Assembly (NCBI GenBank): GCA_050299435.1
Contig: JBNKVX010000033.1
Coordinates: 1 to 36,985 of the forward strand
Reading direction: 5' to 3'
Source: 1162T-S-0a-05 sp050299435
GTDB taxonomy: Bacteria; Pseudomonadota; Gammaproteobacteria; Pseudomonadales; Cellvibrionaceae
DNA: 36,985 nucleotides
This document shows, one piece after another, positions 23,571 to 31,597 of this stretch (its first letter is position 1; each line of letters starts with the position of its first letter). Under the pieces are notes generated by a model. It did no database searches. It was not told the origin of the DNA and saw nothing but the letters and a program-made list of their open reading frames with translations. The position numbers and the translations under genes are program-made.

Positions 23571-24482
23571 ATGAAAAAAATGGGTTTAATAACGGCTATT
23601 ACAGTAGCTTTGGCAACGGGATCGTTGGGCTTGTACGCGGGTGAAGTAGACTTTCAACCGGTTTGGGGATCGAATGCAAACAGTAATTTTTCTGGAGCTG
23701 AAGTCGCAATTAATGACAACAATGCAAGAATCACAAGCCTTGAAAATCTGGTTAGCCAGTTGGTAAGCAGCAATCAGGAATTGCAACAACAAAACGACGA
23801 TTTACAGGCGCGCATTTTGGAGCTTGAAGAAAACAGTGGAGGCGTCGCAGGGCTTGCAAATTATGTTTCTGTCGAAGTAGATGAATATGGCTATCCTGCA
23901 GTGGTGTTTGACTCGGTTAATGTTCATATCAGGAATGGTAATCCCTCGACTCTTGCCTTCGACGGAGAAGGGTCTAATGGTCTTGGTAATTTAATTGTTG
24001 GCTACAACACTGCCTCGGATTCCGGTCTCTTGCTTGGGCCGCAGTGTTCGGGTGGATTTTTCGAGGATATGCGTGATGGGGAAGTCAGTCTGCCAACTCA
24101 GGAAACCTGTGAAGCAGAAGGCTATGTTTGGGCGAGTTCACACAAAACAGGCTCGCATAACGTGATAGTTGGTCCTAAGCATAGTTACACTGGGGCAAAT
24201 AGTATTGTTGGCGGTGTAGGAAATATGGCCCTTGATGGGTTGAATTTGATTACCGGATCCTACAATCTTGGCGCATTTGCGGGTACCGCCTTAAGTGGTA
24301 TTGATAATCGTGCTTACTACAACGGTACGATTGTTGGCGGAGGCGGTGGTGAAACTGGTTTCGTAGGAATGATAATTGGCGGTAATGGTAATACAGCGTT
24401 GAACTACTCAGTTGTTGTGGGTGGTGGAGATGAAGTTGGCGATGCATCTGAGGTGCTTGTGAATGGCGTGACTATAGAATAG
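23571..24482 (+). CDS. Secreted coiled-coil / YadA-head-like repeat protein, copy C
   Basis: The 303-residue paralogue of copies A and B, diverged further. It has a signal peptide (about 1-23, ending LGLYAG), the shared motif GEVDFQPVWGSNANSNF, a coiled coil (INDNNARITSLENLVSQLV onward) of the same length as in copy A, a linker with YPAVVFDSVNVHIRNG, two Cys, then SSHKTGSHNVIVGPKHSYTG and about six 14-residue repeats (NSIVGGVGNMALDG, LNLITGSYNLGAFA, GTIVGGGGGETGFV, GMIIGGNGNTALNY). No membrane anchor is present. The ATG has AAAGGAG upstream. It stands alone with its own leader and a bidirectional terminator. Conservation across the three copies of the pre-coil motif and head repeats shows selection on the whole design. 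Confidence 0.82.
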   Translation: MKKMGLITAITVALATGSLGLYAGEVDFQPVWGSNANSNFSGAEVAINDNNARITSLENLVSQLVSSNQELQQQNDDLQARILELEENSGGVAGLANYVSVEVDEYGYPAVVFDSVNVHIRNGNPSTLAFDGEGSNGLGNLIVGYNTASDSGLLLGPQCSGGFFEDMRDGEVSLPTQETCEAEGYVWASSHKTGSHNVIVGPKHSYTGANSIVGGVGNMALDGLNLITGSYNLGAFAGTALSGIDNRAYYNGTIVGGGGGETGFVGMIIGGNGNTALNYSVVVGGGDEVGDASEVLVNGVTIE

Positions 24483-24495
24483 TTTTTTACAGCCA

Positions 24496-24524
24496 AAGGG
24501 AAGCGCCAATTCGGCGCTTCCCTT
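24496..24524. terminator. Bidirectional terminator hairpin
   Basis: AAGGGAAGCGCC, loop AATTC, then GGCGCTTCCCTT: a perfect 12-base stem between convergent genes (copy C and the ExoP-like gene). It shares the GGGAAGCGCC stem with the hairpin at 23184. Confidence 0.8.
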
Positions 24525-24550
24525 AACAGATGTTACGCAAACGCAAACTA

Positions 24551-25192
24551 CTATTTAGCGCAACCCTTTTCACCTTCCGGTAAGAGCAGAATACGAATGT
24601 TGGCGATGCTAATATCGCCACGACCTTCGGAGGCAATGTAGAATGGGCCATTGACTTTTGAGAGGTCGAATTCTTCTCCCTCGAAGCAGTTCAGCGGAAT
24701 GGGAAAAACCGTCCATTCCTTTAAATTTTGGCGACGCATTTGTTTGTCGACTCGAACTTCGGCTCGACAGGGATAGCCGCAGTCAAGGCCGACAAAGGCT
24801 TTGCCTTTAAATTTGCTGTTTATTTTTAGGTCGAAGGCTAGAGCGGCCAAATCTTTAACGGTGCTAAGATCTGTATTCGGCCCGTATAAAGACAGTTGTC
24901 CTCTTTTCTCTTGTTTGGACCAAATAATGTTGATTGCGTCGTTTTCACCTTTGTAGCTTTCTTGCTGCACGGTGATTTTTCCGCTTTCACTCGATTTGGG
25001 ATAAGTGTCGATACTTGTTGACCAGTTGTCGTTATCGCCCAGTTGAAAACTGCGGTTACCAATGGTCAGGCCGTCAATGAAATAATTAAATTGCGGGTCC
25101 AGGTCCTGCGCGAAGCTGGCGTAGGACAGCAAAACTAGAAGGCTGGTTGTGATCAATTGTTGGTAGATTTTGGGTTTGCTTTTTAAATTCAT
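24551..25192 (-). CDS. Secreted ExoP-like galactose-binding-domain protein
   Basis: The 213-residue protein has a signal peptide (about 1-28, ending SYASFA). The mature protein is a single beta-sandwich that resembles the ExoP domain found at the C-terminus of marine GH3 beta-glucosidases: INIIWSKQEKRGQLSLYGPN, TDLSTVKDLAALAFDLKIN, the signature VGLDCGYPCRAEVRVDKQM, WTVFPIPLNCFEGEEFDLSK and DISIANIRILLLPEG. Here it is free of any catalytic domain, so a carbohydrate-binding or accessory role is inferred. It is the first gene of the carbohydrate region, convergent with copy C across a shared terminator. Confidence 0.72.
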   Translation of the reverse strand: MNLKSKPKIYQQLITTSLLVLLSYASFAQDLDPQFNYFIDGLTIGNRSFQLGDNDNWSTSIDTYPKSSESGKITVQQESYKGENDAINIIWSKQEKRGQLSLYGPNTDLSTVKDLAALAFDLKINSKFKGKAFVGLDCGYPCRAEVRVDKQMRRQNLKEWTVFPIPLNCFEGEEFDLSKVNGPFYIASEGRGDISIANIRILLLPEGEKGCAK

Positions 25193-25491
25193 GCTTATTG
25201 CTCCGCTCTTATTTTATTTGTGGCGAAATATGAGCTGCACAAGGCATTTCTAGCGATAACTACCGGTATAAATCCGTTTTGAGGCGACGTTAGAAGCCAA
25301 AATGCAGAACCTTACCATTTTTAAATATAGCATTTGAAACCCAATAGGAGAATAGCAATTGCTAATGGGCTTTATTTATCTGATTCTTAACGATAAAAAA
25401 AGGATTTAAAAAAGGAGTCCAACACGCGGCGGGTCGATGTCCAAGCTACAGTTGGAGAAGAAGCGTATTTCACTGGTAAAAAAGCGCCGAG
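25193..25491. other. Intergenic region with hairpin
   Basis: This stretch is AT-rich upstream of the ExoP-like gene. Around 25340-25376 CCCAATAG and CTAATGGG form an imperfect stem around a 12-base palindrome TAGCAATTGCTA, followed by CTTTATTT. It could end leftward or rightward transcription. No supported gene was seen. Confidence 0.35.
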
Positions 25492-25575
25492 TTAAAAAAG
25501 TACAACGGCGAAAGCTTGAATTGAAAAAACACTATAAACAAGAAGTGTTAGGCTAAGAAATGGGGGTTGTCGCAT
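25492..25575 (-). pseudogene. Orphan signal-peptide fragment, duplicate of the beta-helix gene start
   Basis: The minus strand reads MRQPPFLSLTLLVYSVFSIQ, then AFA and a stop within four codons. It matches the signal peptide of the beta-helix protein (MRQTLLLSLILLSYSIFSIH, then TFA; from 27695). DNA similarity is plain between 25541-25577 and 27661-27697. Nothing of the mature protein follows, so this is a broken duplicate of a gene start. Confidence 0.65.
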
Positions 25576-25795
25576 AGTTTCCAAATCCGGGAAAACGTTT
25601 GTTTCGCACATGAATCAGAGTGTAACCCGAAGCTTCAAGCGAAGCATAAAAACGCAGGCCTTCGCTTGATTTTTCCACATCAACTTCCGTATACGGAATA
25701 TAGTTGTTTCTAGCCGCGTAATGCCCGTGTGCAGCTACAGAGAAAGTTGATCTGTCACCTTTATTGAAAGTTATCCGAAATATTTCCGAAACCAA
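25553..25795 (-). other. Open frame of unknown status
   Basis: An 80-residue frame overlaps the end of the beta-helix gene by 35 bases and contains ARNNYIPYTEVDVEKSSEGL and FYASLEASGYTLIHVRNKRF. It has only a TTG start, no ribosome site and no internal Met. It could be a remnant of a larger gene lost when the signal-peptide fragment at 25575 was created. I do not recognise it. Confidence 0.25.
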
Positions 25796-27707
25796 TCACA
25801 CCATTACAATGTAGCCACTCCGTATACTCACCTCCGCCACATTGTCCGTTGGCATAAGCACCGGTATTGTATTGCATATTCTCGGCTTGTCTCGGGTTTT
25901 GATTATCCACTTTTACCCAATCGATTATGACATCGCGTGATCCACCGTCATTGTCAAATATCACATTGATGTCCCCGTCACCTTCAATACCAGTGACAGT
26001 GTATTCCTGAAAGCTTGTGCCAAGCCACCAACCGTAATTTGGTGGTACACCATCAATGAGTAAAGCAATGTGTTCGCCACCCGCATTACCGCGTGCGCGT
26101 ATTGTGACGCTGTGGGTGGGGTCGGGAGTATTTCCAATTACAGTAAAATTTATTCCTAGCCCAATCCCCTGGTCTCCTTGGCCATCAGCTTCTGTAAAGG
26201 GTGTGGCTCTTACAAAATATTCCCCGGCTTCAATAGGAATGGGAACATAATCACCTAGCGAATCACCACTCAGTGCGTAGGGTTCAATATTTTCAATTTT
26301 GTAAGTTTCATTGCCATTAAATTCGAAAATAACACTTCCTGGTTGATTAACTTGTTCGGCGCGAATGGAAAGTTGTGCTGGCAGTTTTGAAAGATCAATG
26401 GTGTAGCCATCATAAATTGGAGCGATATCAACATCGTTTTCGGCATCAACCAGAATAAGCCGATAGGTTTGCAATGAATTTGAAACGTAGGCGAGCGCGC
26501 CCATATCACAGGAATTTGTTTGATAACGTTTTGCACCCCATTGATCATAGGGTTCGCAAGCGTCAACAGCAGGAGGAGGGAATTTATAGGCTGAGCCAAT
26601 CGCCGGGCTTGACGGCTTTAGTTCATGTGCACCGGATAAGATGGCGGAGTAGCGAATTGGTCCAAGTTCCGGATCGGTATCCAGAATATAGGTGCTCAAG
26701 TTTAACCAGATCTCACAGCCAGATGAATCACCAATCAGGTTGTATTTACTTTCGCCGGCCAATTGGCCGACACAGTCAATACTGGTTTCGTCGCTATTAT
26801 CATTTCCCGCAACTATGCTGTTTTTGATCGACGTTAGTGCAAAGCTTGCTGTGTAAAGTCCTCCTCCATGCCAGGTATTGTTTTGGGTGCCGATGCCTGT
26901 GTTGTTTGTGATCGTCACATTCCTTAATAGCGCAAAATCCTCATTGACTATTCCGCCGGTTCCGGAAAAGGGAGAATTTACTGTGTTGCCGCTTACAGTC
27001 ACATTGTATAGCCGGAGTGTACCTTGATTGTAAATGCCTCCCGCTCGATTGGAATCATTCCCGGATATTGTCGAATTGTAAATATTGATTTCGCCGTAGT
27101 TGGCAACTCCTCCTCCAAAAGCACCTATTGCTGAATTGTTGCGAATCGAAACGTTGTACAGATCGGCAACACCATTTGTGTTAACCGCCATGCCGGCACC
27201 CCCGGAAAACGCCTTATTATCTGTAATCTCAACATTAGTGAGTTTGACTTTAGCATTGTCGATATAGAATCCGCCTCCAAACTGTATATTTCCGCCTGAT
27301 ACGGCCAGGTTATTGATATGAACATTTCCGCCATCAATGGTAAAAACGTTAGTGTTTACTGTTTGCGTAATAACTGTTGAATCGAAGTTGCGTCCTTGCA
27401 GGGTGAGATCAGTTGAAATCTTAAGGGCACCGCCTCCTTCACTTGTTTCGAGTGTTAGAGGGAAAGTCCCATAGATAGAATCAATGATAATAAGATCAAA
27501 ATCGCTGTTAGCGTTGGCTTCCATGATGGCAGCACGAAGTGTGCAAACATGAGTTGCTGTTTCACAATTGCCATCACCGGGGTTTTCGTCGATCAGATCT
27601 TCTGGCTCGCTTACTATAAATGTAGCTGCGAAAGTGTGAATAGAAAAAATACTGTAACTCAGAAGTATTAGGCTAAGAAGCAGGGTTTGTCGCATATTCT
27701 TATTCAT
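25761..27707 (-). CDS. Secreted parallel beta-helix protein with CBM60-like xylan-binding module
   Basis: The 648-residue protein starts at 27707, with GGGAAG 8 bases upstream and a signal peptide (about 1-27, ending HTFA). Parts in order: a CSLREA-type entry motif (NCETATHVCTLRAAIMEANA, about 42-61), a right-handed parallel beta-helix with glycine-rich INIYNSTISGND-type rungs (about 90-330), and a C-terminal module (about 530-648) like the calcium-dependent xylan-binding CBM60/36 group: TIRARGNAGGEHIALLIDG, DINVIFDNDGGSRDVIIDWV, QAENMQYNTGAYANGQCGGG, EYTEWLHCNGVIGFG. The helix may bind or cleave a polysaccharide, but no lyase active site is obvious. It lies next to hemicellulase genes. A broken copy of its start lies 2.1 kb downstream. 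Confidence 0.85.
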   Translation of the reverse strand: MNKNMRQTLLLSLILLSYSIFSIHTFAATFIVSEPEDLIDENPGDGNCETATHVCTLRAAIMEANANSDFDLIIIDSIYGTFPLTLETSEGGGALKISTDLTLQGRNFDSTVITQTVNTNVFTIDGGNVHINNLAVSGGNIQFGGGFYIDNAKVKLTNVEITDNKAFSGGAGMAVNTNGVADLYNVSIRNNSAIGAFGGGVANYGEINIYNSTISGNDSNRAGGIYNQGTLRLYNVTVSGNTVNSPFSGTGGIVNEDFALLRNVTITNNTGIGTQNNTWHGGGLYTASFALTSIKNSIVAGNDNSDETSIDCVGQLAGESKYNLIGDSSGCEIWLNLSTYILDTDPELGPIRYSAILSGAHELKPSSPAIGSAYKFPPPAVDACEPYDQWGAKRYQTNSCDMGALAYVSNSLQTYRLILVDAENDVDIAPIYDGYTIDLSKLPAQLSIRAEQVNQPGSVIFEFNGNETYKIENIEPYALSGDSLGDYVPIPIEAGEYFVRATPFTEADGQGDQGIGLGINFTVIGNTPDPTHSVTIRARGNAGGEHIALLIDGVPPNYGWWLGTSFQEYTVTGIEGDGDINVIFDNDGGSRDVIIDWVKVDNQNPRQAENMQYNTGAYANGQCGGGEYTEWLHCNGVIGFGNISDNFQ

Positions 27708-28150
27708 AAATTTTTCTTCCCTTTTTTGTATGCGTTCTGATTCAACTTGTTTGAATGTAAAAGCACAGGTATTGGAAAACATCTATATGGAATTGAAAGC
27801 ACACAGACAGAGCGCAGATACGACATTTGCGGTTTCTATGTGTTTTTGGGAAGAGAGGTAGTTGTTTTAGTTATTGTTGGAGATTAACAAAATTCACTTA
27901 TGTGTGAAATGGTTTACATATAATCACCTTAATTCATAGGAATGAACGGGGAGGCTTCTCGCTTGGAAAGAGAAGAAGCCCTAGGTTAATTATACGAAAG
28001 GGTAAGCGGTATGTGCTATTGTGTTGCGCGCCAATTACCTTTAAATTCCAGACTGTTACAGTAGGATCTCAGCAACTGTATTGATCGTAGTAAATGCTAC
28101 TTCAGATTACAATTCACGTATTAAAATAATCGATAACCATGGAGTGCCTG
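27708..28150. other. Divergent promoter region of the beta-helix and GH2 genes
   Basis: The roughly 440-base gap lies between divergent genes. A TATAAT at 27919-27924 overlaps TGTGAAATGGTTTACA (27903-27918), an imperfect inverted repeat that resembles a LacI-type operator. A hairpin (GGCTTCT at 27953, AGAAGCC at 27974) follows in the possible leader. No gene was seen. The regulatory reading is tentative. Confidence 0.4.
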
Positions 28151-29950
28151 GTGAATAAGCTTTCAAATATCCCTACCACAATCTGTATTTTACTTTTTGC
28201 ACTTTGTTTGCCGAGTTTGACGTTCGGACAAAGCGCCATGATTAACATTGATGCTCGAAATACAATAAGTTTGAACGGTGAGTGGGATGCAATTATCGAC
28301 CCTAGCGGCACGGGTGATTGGCGAAAAGTTTGGTTGGAGCCGATTGCCAAAAATAAAACAGATTTTTTTGAATATTCATTTGAAGGTGGGCCTAAATTAA
28401 AGGTTCCAAGTGATTTTAACACCCAAATGCCTGAACTCACCTATTTGGAGGGCGTTGTCTGGTATAAAAAAATATTTACTCACAGTGGCGTGAAGAATAA
28501 GCGAAATTTCGTTCATTTTGGCGCGGTGAACTATCGTGCCAACGTGTATTTGAATGGCCAGCATGTTGGTAGCCACGAGGGAGGGTTTACGCCTTTTCAA
28601 ATCGAAATTACTGACACGATCAAAAAGGGAAAGAATTCTTTGGTCGTAAAAGTGAATAATCAGCGTGTTCAGGATGGTCTGCCGGGGCTTGGTTACGACT
28701 GGTTTAACTATGGTGGTATCACACGCGATGTGAATCTCGTTGAGACAAACGCAAGCTACATTGAGGATTATCACATCCAGTTAAAAAAGGGATCGTCAAA
28801 CGAAGTATCGGGTTGGGTTCAACTAAACGGCAAAAACTATTCACCAAGCATCAGCGTAAGAATTCCAGAGCTGGGGATTTCTTACAAAGCTAATGTCGAT
28901 AAAGATGGACGTGCGCCGGTAAACTTCAGTTCCAACTTTAGTTTGTGGTCTCCTGATAATCCCAAGTTATACAAGGTAATCATAAAGTCCAGTATGGATG
29001 AGCTGGAGGATAAAATTGGTTTTCGTACAATAGAGTCGAGGGACGGTAAGGTTTATTTAAACGGAAAACCTATTTTTCTTAAAGGTGTCAATATACACGA
29101 AGAAAACCCTTTAAGGCGTGCAAGAGCATACTCCTACGAGGATGCCAAATTATTATTGGGGTGGGCGAAGGAAATGAATAGTAACCTTGTACGTCTTGCG
29201 CACTATCCTCATAGTGAACATATGGTGAAGCTTGCCGAAGAAATGGGTTTAATGGTGTGGAGTGAAATTCCGGTGTATCAACACATTGTATTTTCTGCGC
29301 CAGGTCTCCCTGAGAAAATGGATCTCATGATGAAGGAAATGATTCGACGTGATAGGAATCGGGCTGCGGTTGTTATCTGGAGTTTATCAAACGAAACTTA
29401 TCCTTCTACACAAAATAGAGATGAGTCACTTATAGAGTTGACAAAAAATTGCAGGTTAGAGGATTCAACAAGGTTGATTACGCACGTTATTAACGATCAG
29501 GGCTATGATCAAAATTCCTTTAAAGTCTGGGATCCCTTGTATAACTATTCTGACCTGATAGCCCTCAATGAATATATTGGTTGGTATATTCCGTGGCAAG
29601 GAAAGCCTGGTGATACGAAGTGGGATATCTTCGATAAGAGTAAGCCGGTATTTATATCAGAGTTTGGTGGCGAAGCTTTGTATGGGGCTAAGCTTGGACC
29701 AAAGGATGAAGCTGCGTCGTGGCGTGAAGAGTATCAAGAAGATATTTACAAAAAACAAATCGAAATGTTTTCTACCATTCCCAATTTAAGTGGCGTCTGT
29801 CCGTGGTTGTTAGTTGATTACCGTTCGCTAGGAAGAATGCATCCTGTGTATCAACAGGGTTACAATCGAAAAGGTTTGTTGTCAGAAAACGGGCAGAAAA
29901 AGAAAGCTTGGTATGTGATGAAAGACTACTTTAGCAGTATTGATAACTAA
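28151..29950 (+). CDS. GH2 family glycoside hydrolase (beta-glucuronidase/beta-galactosidase type)
   Basis: The 599-residue enzyme has a signal peptide (about 1-26, ending LTFG). GH2 parts are a jelly-roll sugar-binding domain (LNGEWDAII, VNYRANVYLNGQHVGSHEGG, TPFQIEI), an immunoglobulin-like domain, and a TIM barrel from about 300 (FLKGVNIHEENP). The acid/base Glu lies in SLSNETYP (about 415) and the nucleophile Glu in ISEFGGEAL (about 504). The size is close to bacterial beta-glucuronidases, but the residues do not settle the sugar. GTG at 28151 is chosen because GGAG lies 6 bases upstream; the ATG at 28139 has no ribosome site. Followed by a carboxylesterase, it may remove a beta-linked side-chain sugar. 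Confidence 0.85.
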   Translation: MNKLSNIPTTICILLFALCLPSLTFGQSAMINIDARNTISLNGEWDAIIDPSGTGDWRKVWLEPIAKNKTDFFEYSFEGGPKLKVPSDFNTQMPELTYLEGVVWYKKIFTHSGVKNKRNFVHFGAVNYRANVYLNGQHVGSHEGGFTPFQIEITDTIKKGKNSLVVKVNNQRVQDGLPGLGYDWFNYGGITRDVNLVETNASYIEDYHIQLKKGSSNEVSGWVQLNGKNYSPSISVRIPELGISYKANVDKDGRAPVNFSSNFSLWSPDNPKLYKVIIKSSMDELEDKIGFRTIESRDGKVYLNGKPIFLKGVNIHEENPLRRARAYSYEDAKLLLGWAKEMNSNLVRLAHYPHSEHMVKLAEEMGLMVWSEIPVYQHIVFSAPGLPEKMDLMMKEMIRRDRNRAAVVIWSLSNETYPSTQNRDESLIELTKNCRLEDSTRLITHVINDQGYDQNSFKVWDPLYNYSDLIALNEYIGWYIPWQGKPGDTKWDIFDKSKPVFISEFGGEALYGAKLGPKDEAASWREEYQEDIYKKQIEMFSTIPNLSGVCPWLLVDYRSLGRMHPVYQQGYNRKGLLSENGQKKKAWYVMKDYFSSIDN

Positions 29951-30080
29951 TAAGACCATACATTTTCCAAAGAGTTATTAGTATTTGAGTGAACAAAAAA
30001 TAGATCGATTTTTCGTGTTCGCATAAATCAATGGATTTTGATTTTTAGATAATCAAAATATTCTTAATAGGAACTTGAAA

Positions 30081-31505
30081 ATGATTAAATTCATTGTTCG
30101 TTATATTTTTTGTTACAAATGTTTAGTTTTGGCCGCGGTGACGCTGAGCAGTGCTAGCTTGTCCGCGTCAGAGCAAGATCCTGTTTTTACGAAATATGGA
30201 AAAGTACTGGGTGTTCCCGGCGAGGATACTTCTATAAGAGTATTTAAAGGGATTCCATTCGCAGCTCCGCCCATTAATGAGCTGCGCTGGAATGCGCCAG
30301 AGCCGCCCCTTGCCTGGCAAGGTGTTCGCAAGGCAGATACTTTTAGCAAGAGTTGTATGCAAAATCTGACACGGCGCTTATTGCCGTGGACTGAAGAATA
30401 CATGATTGGTAACAATGTAGGCGAAGACTGCCTCGCATTAAATGTTTGGGTTTCAAGGAACTCAGGTGAAGCGAGTGCGAATCAATTAAAACCTGTATTA
30501 GTTTATATTCACGGCGGAGCCTATACCGGTGGTTCTGGCGAAGTACTTTTATACAACGGCGAAAAACTTGCGAAGAAAGGCATTGTTGTTGTTACGGTGA
30601 ATTATCGTTTGGGTGTATTTGGATTTCTTGCACACCCCGAATTAAGCAAAGAGTCCGTTCATAACTCATCTGGTAATTATGGCTTACTTGATAATATTGC
30701 GGCCCTGCAATGGGTGCAGGACAATATTGAAGCCTTTGGCGGTGACCCCAAGCAGGTCACGATCGCGGGGCAATCAGCTGGGGCTGCGTCAATACACTAT
30801 TTAACTGCGTCGCCACTGGCGAAAAATTTATTCCATAGAGCGATTGCACAAAGTGGGCCTTGGTCGAAAAATAGAAATAAATCTACTTTAAAAAGTGGCG
30901 AAGCAAGAGGTATAAATTACATGCAGCGCTGGGGCATCAAAAATATTGAAGCGCTTCGCAATTTATCGCCTGAAGAAATTCAGAAATTAGAGGTCGATTT
31001 TCCTAAGCGCTTTTTACCGATTAATGATGGTTGGGTGTTACCACAGAGCGTTACTGAGCAGCACAAACTCCGCGCGCAAAATGATGTCCCGATGCTTATG
31101 GGTTTAACCGCAGACGAGGGCAGCTCAAACCCTGGTTATCGCACACTCTCAAAAGCTGAGAAAAAAGCGCAGCGAGATCAGGGCGTCGCAAGTCTTCTCG
31201 CTTGGGCGAAATTTCGATCAAAGTATGGTAAGTCGCCAACTTATCTTTATTTTATGAAGCGAGCTACGCCGTGGCCAGAACACCCTTATTACGGTGCCTT
31301 TCATTCCTCAGACATTCCCTATGTGTTCAATAATTTGCATTTGATTGATCGCCCCTGGCAAGACGTAGATAAAAAACTTGCAGAGTTAATGTCAAGTTAT
31401 TGGGTTAATTTTATTAGAAGTGGAACCCCGAACGCGGCAGGCATAAAGGAATGGAGTACCGAGACGGGAGTGGTGATGCAATTCGATACCCGCTTATTTA
31501 AATAA
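30081..31505 (+). CDS. Secreted type-B carboxylesterase
   Basis: The 474-residue alpha/beta-hydrolase has a signal peptide (about 1-30, ending SLSAS). Catalytic residues are placed as in the family: Ser in GQSAGAAS (about 232), Glu in TADEGSS (about 346) and His in YGAFHSSD (about 408). Oxyanion motif VYIHGGAY, and the N-terminal signature EDCLALNVW. The nucleophile elbow has Gln in place of the usual Glu (GQSAG for GESAG), a known minor variant. ATG at 30081 is preferred over TTG at 30075 on AGGA spacing. Same strand as the GH2 gene, 130 bases apart, so likely co-transcribed; it could remove acetyl or feruloyl esters from hemicellulose. Confidence 0.85.
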   Translation: MIKFIVRYIFCYKCLVLAAVTLSSASLSASEQDPVFTKYGKVLGVPGEDTSIRVFKGIPFAAPPINELRWNAPEPPLAWQGVRKADTFSKSCMQNLTRRLLPWTEEYMIGNNVGEDCLALNVWVSRNSGEASANQLKPVLVYIHGGAYTGGSGEVLLYNGEKLAKKGIVVVTVNYRLGVFGFLAHPELSKESVHNSSGNYGLLDNIAALQWVQDNIEAFGGDPKQVTIAGQSAGAASIHYLTASPLAKNLFHRAIAQSGPWSKNRNKSTLKSGEARGINYMQRWGIKNIEALRNLSPEEIQKLEVDFPKRFLPINDGWVLPQSVTEQHKLRAQNDVPMLMGLTADEGSSNPGYRTLSKAEKKAQRDQGVASLLAWAKFRSKYGKSPTYLYFMKRATPWPEHPYYGAFHSSDIPYVFNNLHLIDRPWQDVDKKLAELMSSYWVNFIRSGTPNAAGIKEWSTETGVVMQFDTRLFK

Positions 31506-31513
31506 AGCAAAAG

Positions 31514-31539
31514 CTGGCTGCCCAATATTACGCAGCCAG
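31514..31539. terminator. Hairpin between convergent esterase and GH27 genes
   Basis: CTGGCTGC, a 10-base loop, then GCAGCCAG form a perfect 8-base stem just after the esterase stop. A T run is lacking, so it is a probable terminator only. Confidence 0.55.
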
Positions 31540-31597
31540 TACTTTGGGTTAGCACTCAACCCGGCTTTATCCGCTCAAAAAAGATAAAGCATTACAC

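Noticed and set aside
25437..25556. A 39-residue very basic frame (MSKLQLEKKRISLVKKRRVK...) on the plus strand
   Set aside because: It is antisense to the signal-peptide fragment at 25492-25575, the ribosome site is about 20 bases away, and Lys/Arg richness follows from the complement of a hydrophobic signal sequence.
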